Made by a program: the position numbers and the translations under genes. 38,599 nt of DNA from assembly GCA_022567295.1 (NCBI GenBank), contig JADFHE010000009.1, positions 1 to 38,599 on the forward strand, read 5' to 3'. The notes under the pieces are model-generated. The model was given only the letters and a program-made list of their open reading frames with translations, did no database searches and was not told where the DNA came from. Shown one piece after another: positions 15,802 to 24,140 of this stretch; the first letter of the stretch is position 1; every line of letters starts with the position of its first letter. Source of the stretch: Pseudomonadota bacterium. GTDB lineage: Bacteria; Pseudomonadota; Gammaproteobacteria; Steroidobacterales; Woeseiaceae.

Positions 15802-16168
15802 TCCATCCCAGGTGCACCTCACAGCGCTCGAGCATTTCAGGCGGGGTTTCCGCAACACCGCCGAACGGACTGATCGCGATCATGACTTTGTTATTTTCCT
15901 CGGAGACATCCATTGTAATTTTGACAATATCAGGGCGCTGCTCGTAGACATCGGATAGAATTATTATCACTTCCGCTGCATTGATCTGCACAGTAAACTC
16001 GTCTTTAACTGCTTGCACCTGGTCGGAGGCTGGATTGATGTTCGGCTTGCTGACGTTGATGTAAAAAAAACGATCGACGCTTTCGAGGAACTCAAACACG
16101 CGCAGGTAATCATCACTTTCATCAAAAGCGTGTGTCGCAAAGACACGAATCGGGTTGCTTTCAGACAC
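15692..16168 (-). CDS. TIR-like domain protein (DUF1863/ThsB-like)
   Basis: The GTG at 16168 is chosen because AGGAG lies six bases before it; an upstream GTG at 16198 has no such site. The 158-residue protein looks like a single flavodoxin-like TIR-type domain. It opens with RVFATHAFDESDDYLRV, then has a helix and the strand VIIILSDVYEQRPDIV, then KVMIAISPFGG and the phrase LERCEVHLGWNARDIADTI. TIR-like domains of this type act in NAD-linked signalling and in Thoeris antiphage defence, but also elsewhere. No Thoeris effector gene is adjacent. The conserved Trp and Glu of active NADases are not clear here. The 3' end overlaps the GlpQ-type gene. Confidence 0.8.
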   Translation of the reverse strand: MSESNPIRVFATHAFDESDDYLRVFEFLESVDRFFYINVSKPNINPASDQVQAVKDEFTVQINAAEVIIILSDVYEQRPDIVKITMDVSEENNKVMIAISPFGGVAETPPEMLERCEVHLGWNARDIADTILFQARGKDTQRWDVVDFPGFDADGPTD

Positions 16169-16257
16169 GATTTGCTCCTGTATTGGTCTTACTGGCACAG
16201 TTTAGCGAATAAATCGAGGTCACGCGCGTAGCACTGCATCGATTGATTCGGTATCGT

Positions 16258-17001
16258 ATGCAGCGCATGCGCCTCCTCCAATACAATATTCGATACGCCG
16301 TCGGTGGGGGTGCCAGCTTGCACATGCCGTTGCCGGGCGCAGGCTATGTCCTGGGCAATCAATCAGTACTCCCCGATATCACGAAATTCATTAAATCGGT
16401 TGATCCAGACATAGTCGGCCTGATTGAAGTCGACACCGGTTCTATTCGCAGTCGCAAGGTCAATCAAGCCGAAAAGATTGCGGCTGACCTGGGTATGAAT
16501 ACGTCGTACGAAACGAAGTACGGCAAGAAATCGATAAACAAGAAACTTCCGATCATTCGTAAACAGGGCAACGCTTTCATGGCTGCCAGCCGTGTTCATG
16601 GCGAGAAATTTCATTATTTCGATACTGGAATCAAGCGCCTGATCATCGAAATTGAACTGGAAGACTATGCAATTTTCCTTGTGCATCTGTCGTTGAAATA
16701 CCGGCATCGACACTTGCAAATGCGCCGCCTTTACGACCTGATTCAGGAAACGAAGAAACCCGTCGTCGTCGCCGGTGACTTCAATACGTTCTGGGGTGAG
16801 AATGAGATCTATCTTTTCATGAAGGCAGCCGGGCTGACATCCGCAAATAAAGACAGTCTGCCAACGTACCCTAGCCGTGCACCCCGCAAGGAACTTGATT
16901 TTGTCCTCTATCAGGACGGCATCGAGGTAACGGGCTTTGAAGTCCCGGATGTGCGACTGTCCGACCACTTGCCAATAATCTGCGATTTTGAGCTGCGATG
17001 A
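16258..17001 (+). CDS. Endonuclease/exonuclease/phosphatase (EEP) family protein
   Basis: A 247-residue metal-dependent phosphodiesterase fold. The EEP landmarks are present: LLQYNIRYA, GLIEVD with the metal-binding Glu, HLSLKYRHRH, GDFNTF with the catalytic Asp and Asn, ELDFVLY, and the terminal SDHLPI with its Asp-His pair. Substrates in the family range from DNA to phosphoinositides and sphingomyelin. ATG 16258 is taken as the start, with 16267 also possible; neither has a strong ribosome site. The stop overlaps the start of fadJ as ATGA, so it is translated with a beta-oxidation enzyme, which hints at a lipid-related phosphodiester. It diverges from the TIR-like gene. Confidence 0.9.
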   Translation: MQRMRLLQYNIRYAVGGGASLHMPLPGAGYVLGNQSVLPDITKFIKSVDPDIVGLIEVDTGSIRSRKVNQAEKIAADLGMNTSYETKYGKKSINKKLPIIRKQGNAFMAASRVHGEKFHYFDTGIKRLIIEIELEDYAIFLVHLSLKYRHRHLQMRRLYDLIQETKKPVVVAGDFNTFWGENEIYLFMKAAGLTSANKDSLPTYPSRAPRKELDFVLYQDGIEVTGFEVPDVRLSDHLPIICDFELR

Positions 17002-19016
17002 CTATTCAACACTGGAAGATTGACACAGACGAACAGGGTGTCGCCTGGCTCTGCCTTGATACGGCAGACGCAAAATCGAATGTGTTGTCGTCGGCAGTCC
17101 TGGGTGAACTAAACGCTGTTCTGGATCCGATGGCTGAAAATCCACCCGCTGGCCTGGTTATCTGGTCCGGGAAAAAGAACAGCTTCGTGATGGGCGCCGA
17201 TATCAACGAATTTGCATCGATTGATACTCCCGAACGAGCCTATGAACTCGTGCGTCTCGGCCAGCGATTAATGGACAAGGTCGAAGAATTGCGGTGCCCG
17301 ACCGTTGCCGTAATAAATGGTGTTTGCATGGGCGGCGGACTCGAGCTGGCGTTGGCGTGCGACTACCGCATCGTCTACGAAGGCGATAAAAAGATTCTCG
17401 GTTTGCCCGAAGTAAAGCTCGGGCTGCACCCCGGATTCGGCGGGACCGTTCGTGCCGTGCAGATATGCGGCGTCCGTGCGGGTATGCAGTTGATGTTGAC
17501 TGGCAACCCGATCGCGCCGGGTAAGGCAAAAGTGACGGGGTTGGTCGACAACATCACAACCGAAGACAATTGGCGTAACGATGCCAGTGCTCTGATAACT
17601 GCGGCACCGTCAAAACATCGCGCGTCAATTATTGATCGTTTGTTGAATGTGAGGATTATCCGCCCGTTAGTCCGCAATATGTTGCTAAAGCAGGTGCAGG
17701 GGAAAGCTCGTAAGGACCACTACCCTGCCCCGTTCGCGATGATCGACATCTGGACATCTGATGGCGCGTCGGCATCGACTGGTTACGAGGCCGAAGCACG
17801 GAGCTTCGCGAAGCTAATGTGTTCGGACACATCAAGAAACCTCGTCAGGGTTTTCTTTCTGCAAAGCAAATTAAAAAGCCAGGGAAACAAAACAGACATT
17901 CGAGTCAAACACGTCCACGTCGTCGGTGCCGGCGTCATGGGTGGAGATATTGCGGCTTGGTGCGCTCTTCGCGGGCACACAGTGACTCTGCAGGATCGCG
18001 AACAAAAGTTCATCGATTCAGCGATCGATCGGGCCACTGAGCTATTTTCGAAACGTGTGCGAAATGACGACAAACGTGCGGCGACGATGTTGCGATTACG
18101 TTCGGATGTCGATGGCGACGGTTTAGCCGAAGCCGACCTTGTCATCGAAGCGATAATCGAAAAACTGGAAGCCAAACAGGAACTCTACGAGGCGCTACAG
18201 GAGAAGATGAAGCCGGGTGCGCTGCTTGCGACCAACACCTCTAGCATTCGGCTCGAAGAGTTACGTACCGTCCTGCACCAGCCACAACGTCTTATCGGAC
18301 TGCATTTTTTCAATCCTGTTGCCATGTTACCGCTGGTCGAAGTCATTGCTTGCGAGGATACCGAGCAGGACGCTCTGGATGCCGGCTTTGCGTTTACCAA
18401 AGGCATCGGCAAGCTTCCTCTGCAATGTGCCAGTTCGCCGGGGTTCGTCGTCAATCGTATTCTTGCGCCCTATATGGGTGAGGCGATGCATCTCGCCGAA
18501 GAAGGCGTGCCACTGAGCGACATCGACAATGCTGCTGTTGCTTTTGGCATGCCGATGGGCCCGGTCGAGCTGGCCGACACTGTCGGACTGGATGTTGCCC
18601 TGCATGTCTCAAAAGTACTCGGCGCAGCGCTGCACCGACCGGTCCCGGAGGCGCTGCAGAAAATGGTTGATGACGGGCTGTTCGGGCGGAAATCGGGCCA
18701 GGGATATTATCGCTGGGAAGACGGTAAGGCCATAAAACCAGGGTCGGCAAGCGCTTCCATACCGGACGATATGGAAGACCGCCTGATTCTGTCCATGGTA
18801 AACGAAGCGGTCGCTTGTCTGCATGAGCGAGTGGTGACTGACGCTGACCTGCTGGATGCGGGTGTCATTTTCGGTACCGGCTTTGCGCCGTTTCGCGGTG
18901 GTCCGCTGAACTACGCCAAAGAGCGCGGTACGACGGCCGTTGTTATGCGGCTGAATCAACTGGCGAAGGTTCATGGCGAGCGCTTTGAGCCGCATACTGG
19001 GTGGTCGGATCTGTGA
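16998..19016 (+). CDS. fadJ: Fatty acid oxidation complex alpha subunit (FadJ/FadB type)
   Basis: A bifunctional 672-residue enzyme. The N-terminal enoyl-CoA hydratase domain has the oxyanion-hole phrase VMGADINEF, NGVCMGGGLELALACDYR and the second catalytic Glu in GLPEVKLGLHPGFGG. From about residue 308 the 3-hydroxyacyl-CoA dehydrogenase has the NAD fold GAGVMGGDIAAW and the catalytic His in LHFFNPVAMLPLVEV. It performs two steps of beta-oxidation in the cytosol. It is slightly shorter than E. coli FadJ or FadB. The usual thiolase partner gene is not adjacent; instead it is coupled to an EEP-family gene. FadJ versus FadB is not resolved. Confidence 0.94.
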   Translation: MTIQHWKIDTDEQGVAWLCLDTADAKSNVLSSAVLGELNAVLDPMAENPPAGLVIWSGKKNSFVMGADINEFASIDTPERAYELVRLGQRLMDKVEELRCPTVAVINGVCMGGGLELALACDYRIVYEGDKKILGLPEVKLGLHPGFGGTVRAVQICGVRAGMQLMLTGNPIAPGKAKVTGLVDNITTEDNWRNDASALITAAPSKHRASIIDRLLNVRIIRPLVRNMLLKQVQGKARKDHYPAPFAMIDIWTSDGASASTGYEAEARSFAKLMCSDTSRNLVRVFFLQSKLKSQGNKTDIRVKHVHVVGAGVMGGDIAAWCALRGHTVTLQDREQKFIDSAIDRATELFSKRVRNDDKRAATMLRLRSDVDGDGLAEADLVIEAIIEKLEAKQELYEALQEKMKPGALLATNTSSIRLEELRTVLHQPQRLIGLHFFNPVAMLPLVEVIACEDTEQDALDAGFAFTKGIGKLPLQCASSPGFVVNRILAPYMGEAMHLAEEGVPLSDIDNAAVAFGMPMGPVELADTVGLDVALHVSKVLGAALHRPVPEALQKMVDDGLFGRKSGQGYYRWEDGKAIKPGSASASIPDDMEDRLILSMVNEAVACLHERVVTDADLLDAGVIFGTGFAPFRGGPLNYAKERGTTAVVMRLNQLAKVHGERFEPHTGWSDL

Positions 19017-19175
19017 CCGACGTCACATACGGCCCCGAACTGGCACACAGACTGTGCGCCGCTTCACGCTGCGGGCAATGAGCAGTTCCCGAAGTTATTG
19101 AATTAACGGTAGAATACGTGACTGGCGGAGTTGTCTGGTTCCATGGGCGAAATTCGGATATGTACAGGATGAAAT

Positions 19176-20222
19176 ATGGCAAGTGAGCAGGTAGACACGG
19201 AGCTGCTCAAAGGATTTTCTCCCTTGGACGGCCTGAAGCGGGACAATCTTGCGGCGCTTGCCCGCAAGGTACAAATCCGTGAAATGTCGCCTGGTCAATT
19301 GCTGTTCAAAGAAGGCGATACAGAGAAGCGCACGTTGTATATCGTTTCAGGCGTTCTCGAACTTGTTGATTCGGGGAAAGTCGTCGGCACCGTTGAAGGT
19401 GGCACCGATTTGGCGCGTAATCCCGTTGCCCCTGTTTATCCTCGTCGTGTATCTGCGCGCGCAAGGGATCGCGTCCAGTTCATCTCGATAGACAGTGACC
19501 TGCTTGACGTCATGCTGACGTGGGACCAGACGGGAACCTACGAAGTCTCCGAACTGGCGGGTAAGTCAGACCAGACCAATGAAGACTGGATGACGATGCT
19601 GCTGCAGACCAAGGCATTCCACAAGATTCCGCCGGCGAATATCCAGGCCATTTTCATGCGGATGCAGCAGATCAATTATCGATCGGGCGACGTTGTCCTC
19701 AAGCAGGGATCCGAAGGTGACTATTTCTACGTTCTGATTCGTGGTTCAGCGCTCGTAGCGCGTGAGACACCGCTCAGCAAAGACGGTATCAAACTGGCAG
19801 AACTGAAGGTCGGCGATACGTTCGGCGAAGAAGCATTGATTTCGGATGCGAAGAGAAACGCAACGGTGACTATGCAAACCGACGGTGCCGTAATGCGACT
19901 CGGCAAAGACGACTTCAAGACATTACTCAATGAGCCAATGCTCGATTGGGTGACCATGCCTGAGGCTGAGGAGATCATTCGATCGGGCGGCCAATGGCTC
20001 GACGTCAGACTGCCCAGCGAGTATGAGAATCAACACCTGGACAGCGCGCTCAATATTCCACTGTATTTCATTCGACTGAAAATCAATACCCTGGATCAGG
20101 GCATGAAATACGTTGTCTGCTGTGATACCGGGCGTCGTAGCTCGGCTGGCGCTTACATACTAAGTGAGCGCGGATATCATGCCTATGTATTGAGGGGTGG
20201 CATCAACCACGATCAGGCTTAA
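19176..20222 (+). CDS. Tandem cyclic-nucleotide-binding domains with C-terminal rhodanese
   Basis: 348 residues, start supported by AGGA upstream. The first cNMP-binding fold (about residues 10-115) has lost its phosphate-binding cassette. The second (about 140-255) keeps a good one, FGEEALISDAKRNATV, so it may bind cAMP or a similar ligand. The C-terminal rhodanese (about 260-345) has the motif WLDVRLPSEYENQH and an intact active loop CDTGRRS with Cys316, so it could carry persulfide sulfur. There is no DNA-binding helix-turn-helix. A ligand-gated sulfur-transfer or sensing role is inferred. The gene has its own upstream region and ends at a hairpin terminator. Confidence 0.9.
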   Translation: MASEQVDTELLKGFSPLDGLKRDNLAALARKVQIREMSPGQLLFKEGDTEKRTLYIVSGVLELVDSGKVVGTVEGGTDLARNPVAPVYPRRVSARARDRVQFISIDSDLLDVMLTWDQTGTYEVSELAGKSDQTNEDWMTMLLQTKAFHKIPPANIQAIFMRMQQINYRSGDVVLKQGSEGDYFYVLIRGSALVARETPLSKDGIKLAELKVGDTFGEEALISDAKRNATVTMQTDGAVMRLGKDDFKTLLNEPMLDWVTMPEAEEIIRSGGQWLDVRLPSEYENQHLDSALNIPLYFIRLKINTLDQGMKYVVCCDTGRRSSAGAYILSERGYHAYVLRGGINHDQA

Positions 20223-20262
20223 AGGGGTCGGCCACATTTCACTAACGTGACGGTCCCTTTTT
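20221..20262. terminator. Bidirectional terminator between the rhodanese and pilZ genes
   Basis: AAAGGG at 20221 pairs with CCCTTT at 20255-20260. The stem continues inward with G-U pairs, CG pairs and a CAC/GTG block, followed by TTTTT on the plus strand and by TTT on the minus strand. It lies between convergent genes and can end both transcripts, including the long fab-pilZ operon. Confidence 0.65.
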
Positions 20263-20601
20263 CTACATGGTATGCGTAGGCTTATCCCCGCCGAGTGCAC
20301 CGGCAAGGTAGTTCTCAATCTTCTTTTGGGTGTTGCCCTGATCCTGATCAGAGAACTGCACGCCGATACCTGCTGTGCGTTTTCCCTGGGCGCCTTTCGG
20401 CGTCATCCAGATAACAGTTCCTGCGACCGGTATCTTCTCTTCTTCACCCATCAGGTTCAGCAGCATGAAGACTTCGTCACCAAGGCGGTACGAGCTGTTG
20501 GTAGGAATAAAAAGGCCACCATTGATGACGTAGGGCATGTACGCAAGGTATAAGGCGCTCTTGTCCTTAATGGTCAGTGTCAGCAGTCCAGGTTTGCTCA
20601 T
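20263..20601 (-). CDS. PilZ-domain protein
   Basis: A 112-residue single-domain protein. The PilZ fold is suggested by the strand pattern GGLFIPTNSSYRLGDEVFMLLNLM, then VAGTVIWMTPKG and GIGVQFSDQD. The arginine-rich c-di-GMP motif RxxxR is not obvious, as in PilZ proper of type IV pilus systems, which does not bind c-di-GMP. It is the last gene of the fab-pab-tmk-holB operon, 22 bases after holB, the same place pilZ occupies in Pseudomonas. Its likely role is in pilus assembly or motility. Start supported by AAGGT upstream. Confidence 0.88.
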   Translation of the reverse strand: MSKPGLLTLTIKDKSALYLAYMPYVINGGLFIPTNSSYRLGDEVFMLLNLMGEEEKIPVAGTVIWMTPKGAQGKRTAGIGVQFSDQDQGNTQKKIENYLAGALGGDKPTHTM

Positions 20602-20623
20602 TTTAACCTTGTCTCTGGTAGTG

Positions 20624-21610
20624 CTAGCTGCGGGCCAGCATCAGCTCCAGTCCGTCCGTTGGTGGCGTAGGACCGCAGTCCTTTAGTCCGTCTGCCCAAT
20701 CGATCAACAAACCCTCGAGCGTTAGTTGAACGTTATACGATCCAGCGGGTTGCCCCCGCAGGCGATTGATTATGTCTAAATAGCAGAACAGATTTCGCCT
20801 GTCCATGCGCCGCAGCACAGAATCATCAATTGCAAGGCCAGCGGCCATGTCACGGCCTGCTGCGGTGGCCAATACGGCCAGTTTTATTTGCTGTGACAAC
20901 CAATTCAGGACAAAGCCCGGGTCCAATTTCGCCCAGCGCGCTGCTATTTCCACGACCGATCCCGTGCCTCTGCCCAAGACCTGCAGATCTCGTCCCATAG
21001 CGGCACTGGTCTCGAGATCGTCTAATGCGCCTAGCGCAGCCAGCGGCGCGCCGCCGGTCATGCGTAACGCATCGATCCACGCCGCACCGGGGTGCAGTCG
21101 ATCCAGCCATGCCAACGACACTGATTCTGACGGGACGGCGATGTCCATCCGCTGGCAGCGGCTGAATACGGTGGCTGGCAGTTTCCCTACCCGGTCGGCT
21201 ATCAAGATCAACAGCGTGTTACCCGGTGGTTCTTCCAGTGTCTTCAGCAGGCTATTGGCGGCATTCACGGTCATATCGTTGGCGGGTTCGATAACCGCTA
21301 CTTTTCCGAGACCCATGTAGCTGGTCAGCGTAAGTTCGTCAACAAGGGCCCGTATCTGATCGATTCCGATCGACTTCTTGTCCTCCAGAGTCGTAATCCA
21401 CCGCATGTCGGCGTGTTCAATCACAGCATGCGGATAGGTCGGCATCCGGCCTGACGTACCCGGTCTGAGACGCTGTGCACTCATCCAAGCGGCTGCGGCC
21501 CGTTTACCAACACCTGCTGGGCCGGTTAGGAGGACGGCGTGCGGAGCGCGATCCTGCTCACCGTAGTCCGACCACAGTTTTACCAATTCCGTATGCCAAG
21601 TTATCTCCAT
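20624..21610 (-). CDS. holB: DNA polymerase III delta' subunit
   Basis: A 328-residue AAA+ clamp-loader subunit. It has a P-loop-like GPAGVGK (residues 30-36), ADMRWIT, SIGIDQIRALVDEL, VAVIEPANDMTVNAANSLLKTLEEPP, the sensor-1 region and the arginine-finger type SRC motif (VFSRCQRMDI). It helps load the sliding clamp onto DNA. The zinc-binding module with four cysteines that normally follows the first helix is absent: the chain goes from LRPGTSGRMPTYPH straight on, with no Cys. It lies 30 bases after tmk in an AT-rich gap without a clear ribosome site. Confidence 0.93.
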   Translation of the reverse strand: MEITWHTELVKLWSDYGEQDRAPHAVLLTGPAGVGKRAAAAWMSAQRLRPGTSGRMPTYPHAVIEHADMRWITTLEDKKSIGIDQIRALVDELTLTSYMGLGKVAVIEPANDMTVNAANSLLKTLEEPPGNTLLILIADRVGKLPATVFSRCQRMDIAVPSESVSLAWLDRLHPGAAWIDALRMTGGAPLAALGALDDLETSAAMGRDLQVLGRGTGSVVEIAARWAKLDPGFVLNWLSQQIKLAVLATAAGRDMAAGLAIDDSVLRRMDRRNLFCYLDIINRLRGQPAGSYNVQLTLEGLLIDWADGLKDCGPTPPTDGLELMLARS

Positions 21611-21640
21611 AAAACAGCAGCTTATAAATTTAAGTTAAAG

Positions 21641-22270
21641 TTAATTATTAGAAAGGAGTCGCTGTACCAGCAACATGACGTCGGCTTGAACGTCTTCCAG
21701 GCTTCGCGTCGTATCGATAACGACAAAGCGATCAGGCTCGGCATTTGCCAGATTCAAATAGCACTCCCTGACTCGAGCGAAGAATTCGTGCTTCTCGCGT
21801 TCGATTCTGTCCGGCGCCCCGCGATGATTCGCTCTCCCCAAAGCCACTTCGACTGGCGCGTCCAAAAGGATGGTTACGTCCGGCCACAACTCCCCGTGCA
21901 CCCAGTCCGCGACGTGATTGATAACTTCCATCGGCAAACCGCGACCACCGCCCTGATAGGCGCGACTTGAGTCGGTAAATCGATCGCAGACGACCCACTT
22001 ACCTGCTTCCAATGCAGGCTTGATATTGTTATTTACGTTGAGTGAACGAGCCGCAAACATTAACAACAGCTCGGCAATTTCGGGGATTGTCTCATCACCC
22101 CGATGCATCAGCAAATTTCGAATATCTTCGGCCAGCGGTGTGCCGCCGGGCTCACGCGTTGTCAGGACCTCGAAGCCTGCCTGTTCGATGTGTTCTACGA
22201 GTACGCCGATGTTGCTGGATTTACCAACCCCTTCAATTCCCTCGACGGTAATAAAGCGCCCGCGATTCAT
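21641..22270 (-). CDS. tmk: Thymidylate kinase
   Basis: Phosphorylates dTMP to dTDP. The 209-residue enzyme has the P-loop GIEGVGKS, the DR[YF]-type motif DRFTDSS, REPGGTPLAE for dTMP binding, and the lid region around RIEREKHEFF. Length is as expected. The ATG overlaps the stop of mltG by four bases as ATGA, so the two are coupled. Confidence 0.96.
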   Translation of the reverse strand: MNRGRFITVEGIEGVGKSSNIGVLVEHIEQAGFEVLTTREPGGTPLAEDIRNLLMHRGDETIPEIAELLLMFAARSLNVNNNIKPALEAGKWVVCDRFTDSSRAYQGGGRGLPMEVINHVADWVHGELWPDVTILLDAPVEVALGRANHRGAPDRIEREKHEFFARVRECYLNLANAEPDRFVVIDTTRSLEDVQADVMLLVQRLLSNN

Positions 22271-23298
22271 GGTTTGCTTCCTGAGCGGCGCTTCTGCCGC
22301 ATGCGCTGCAGATACTCCGCTACGGCGGCATCATGCTCGGCTTTCGTCGCTGAAAACTTGTGACTGCCGTCACCCAGCCCGGTCGCCACAAAATACAACT
22401 CATTGCCACCTGCTGGATTCAGGGCAGCGCTGATCGCCGCCCTGCCTGGCATGGCTATAGGTGTGGGCGGCAGTCCGTGGCGCGTATACGTGTTATACGG
22501 CGTATCGGTCCGCAAGTGTTTGCGAGTCAGGTTGCCGTCGAAGGCGGGACCGATACCGTAGATCACGGTCGGGTCCGTTTGCAACCGCATGCGTTGTTCA
22601 AGTCTGCGTGCAAATACACCCGCGATCTTTGGCCTTTCGTCCGCACGCGCCGTTTCTTTTTCCACGATTGAGGCCAGCACAAGCGCTTCATATGCCGACT
22701 GCACGGGCACATCGCTGCCGCGATCAGTCCATTCTTCTTGCAGAACGGTTTGCATCAGCGCGTAGGCCTGGCCGAGCAATGCCTTGTCGCTGGTGGCACG
22801 AGGAAAACGGTAGGTTTCGGGCAGGAACAGGCCCTCAGGGTGCGTTACTTCGGCGCCGAGAGACTCCAGCAGCGCCGGCCAGTCTTCATCTGTCATCGTT
22901 GCATCGACTGCGTCATTGGCGTGCAGTGCCGCGAGCAACTCACGAAAATTCCAGCCCTCGACAATCGTAAATGCATATAAACGGACTGTGCCGTTCGTAA
23001 ACTGCTCCACCAGCGACGTTGGTGTAGTACCGGCCTCGATCAAATATTCTCCGGCCTGAATCGTCCCTGCCATGTTGTGCCAGCGTACGTACAGACGTAG
23101 CCAGCGGTCATTGGCGAGCAGGCCGCTGGTAACCAGATTGTTCGATACCGAAGCAAATGAACTGCCGGCGGGAATCACGAACTCGATCCCGCCGTCCGGA
23201 ATTGACATCGGCGTGGTCATGAATCGATTGAACTGACTCGACACGATAACAGCAGCGATGATCAGCAGCCCGCCAGTCGCCCACAAAAAACGCCTCAT
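22267..23298 (-). CDS. mltG: Endolytic murein transglycosylase MltG
   Basis: An inner-membrane lytic transglycosylase (YceG family) of 343 residues that cuts nascent peptidoglycan glycan strands. A single membrane helix spans about residues 4-21, followed by a LysM-like region and the catalytic domain with LASIVEKETARADE (Glu213/Glu215) and RMRLQTDPTVIYG. ATG 23298 is used, in an ATGA overlap with the pabC stop; the frame is open farther upstream but that lies inside pabC. The pabC-mltG-tmk-holB order is widely conserved in gammaproteobacteria. Confidence 0.96.
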   Translation of the reverse strand: MRRFLWATGGLLIIAAVIVSSQFNRFMTTPMSIPDGGIEFVIPAGSSFASVSNNLVTSGLLANDRWLRLYVRWHNMAGTIQAGEYLIEAGTTPTSLVEQFTNGTVRLYAFTIVEGWNFRELLAALHANDAVDATMTDEDWPALLESLGAEVTHPEGLFLPETYRFPRATSDKALLGQAYALMQTVLQEEWTDRGSDVPVQSAYEALVLASIVEKETARADERPKIAGVFARRLEQRMRLQTDPTVIYGIGPAFDGNLTRKHLRTDTPYNTYTRHGLPPTPIAMPGRAAISAALNPAGGNELYFVATGLGDGSHKFSATKAEHDAAVAEYLQRMRQKRRSGSKP

Positions 23299-24140
23299 TG
23301 CTGACACTCCGCCACGCCATTGTCCGCCATAATCGTCATCGTCCGCCGTGTCACGGCACCGACACGCCACTGCGTATCCATGCAGCCAGAAACAGGCACG
23401 ACACCAAACTGGCTATTCGACAGAAAAACTTCGTCAACGTTGTTCAACTCTGTTGCCTGGATGGATCGAATCTCAACGCCGAGATCCTGCTCCAGAAGCG
23501 TTGTAATGATGTGCCTTCGCATAACTCCTGCTACGCCGCAGCGGTCCAGTGGCGGTGTTGATATCTCGTTGTCGGTCACGAAGAACACGTTGCTCATGGT
23601 ACCGCAGATGATGTTGCCATCAGCGTCCATTGTCAGCCCTTCAAATTCGCCCGTTGCTGAGAACTCGGATTGGGCCAGGACCTGCTCAAGCCGGTTCAGC
23701 GTCTTAAGGCCCGCTGTCGCAGAATTGACGGCAAGCCTGGTGCGGCAAAGGACAACCTTGATACCGTCACGGTACGTCTCAGCTGGCGGTGGCGACGACG
23801 GAAACGCACCAAACAGAATTGACGGAGATTCGGCGTCGGTGCGCCCGTAGCCGCGCAGGCCCGTGCCAGCCGAAACGATAATTTTTGCGGTGCAGTAATC
23901 CTTGCTTGCGTTGCTGTGTTGCAATGCATGCGCCAGGCCCGTGGCTAGTTCGGTTTCCGCTGGCATAGAAATGCCAAGGGACTCGCAACCTGCGGCGAGC
24001 CGCTCCATATGGAATTGCCACAAGCGCGGTTCCTTATTGCGAATTGCAATGGTTTCAAACAGGCCATCGCCGTATTGAAAGCCACGATCACTGATGGGGA
24101 CGTGCTCAACGGCCTTCCCGTTTGCGAACCAATCAGTCAC
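23295..24140 (-). CDS. pabC: Aminodeoxychorismate lyase
   Basis: A class IV PLP enzyme of 281 residues that releases pyruvate from aminodeoxychorismate to give p-aminobenzoate for folate. Motifs: ISDRGFQYGDGLFET, the cofactor lysine in GLKTLNRLEQVLAQ, and GTMSNVFFV. It starts with GTG and overlaps the end of pabB by eight bases as GTGACTGA. The pairing with pabB supports PabC over a branched-chain or D-amino-acid aminotransferase. Confidence 0.95.
   Translation of the reverse strand: MTDWFANGKAVEHVPISDRGFQYGDGLFETIAIRNKEPRLWQFHMERLAAGCESLGISMPAETELATGLAHALQHSNASKDYCTAKIIVSAGTGLRGYGRTDAESPSILFGAFPSSPPPAETYRDGIKVVLCRTRLAVNSATAGLKTLNRLEQVLAQSEFSATGEFEGLTMDADGNIICGTMSNVFFVTDNEISTPPLDRCGVAGVMRRHIITTLLEQDLGVEIRSIQATELNNVDEVFLSNSQFGVVPVSGCMDTQWRVGAVTRRTMTIMADNGVAECQQ

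Noticed and set aside
15692-16168. A Thoeris antiphage system based on the TIR-like gene
   Set aside because: No ThsA-type effector with SIR2 or SLOG domains is adjacent, and no other defence gene is seen.
20805-21320. 171-residue plus-strand frame inside holB
   Set aside because: Antisense to holB motifs, rich in Ser/Ala/Arg as typical of shadow frames, with no start signals.
23299-23370. N-terminal extension of MltG
   Set aside because: It lies inside pabC; the ATG at 23298 in an ATGA overlap places the membrane helix right at the N-terminus as expected.
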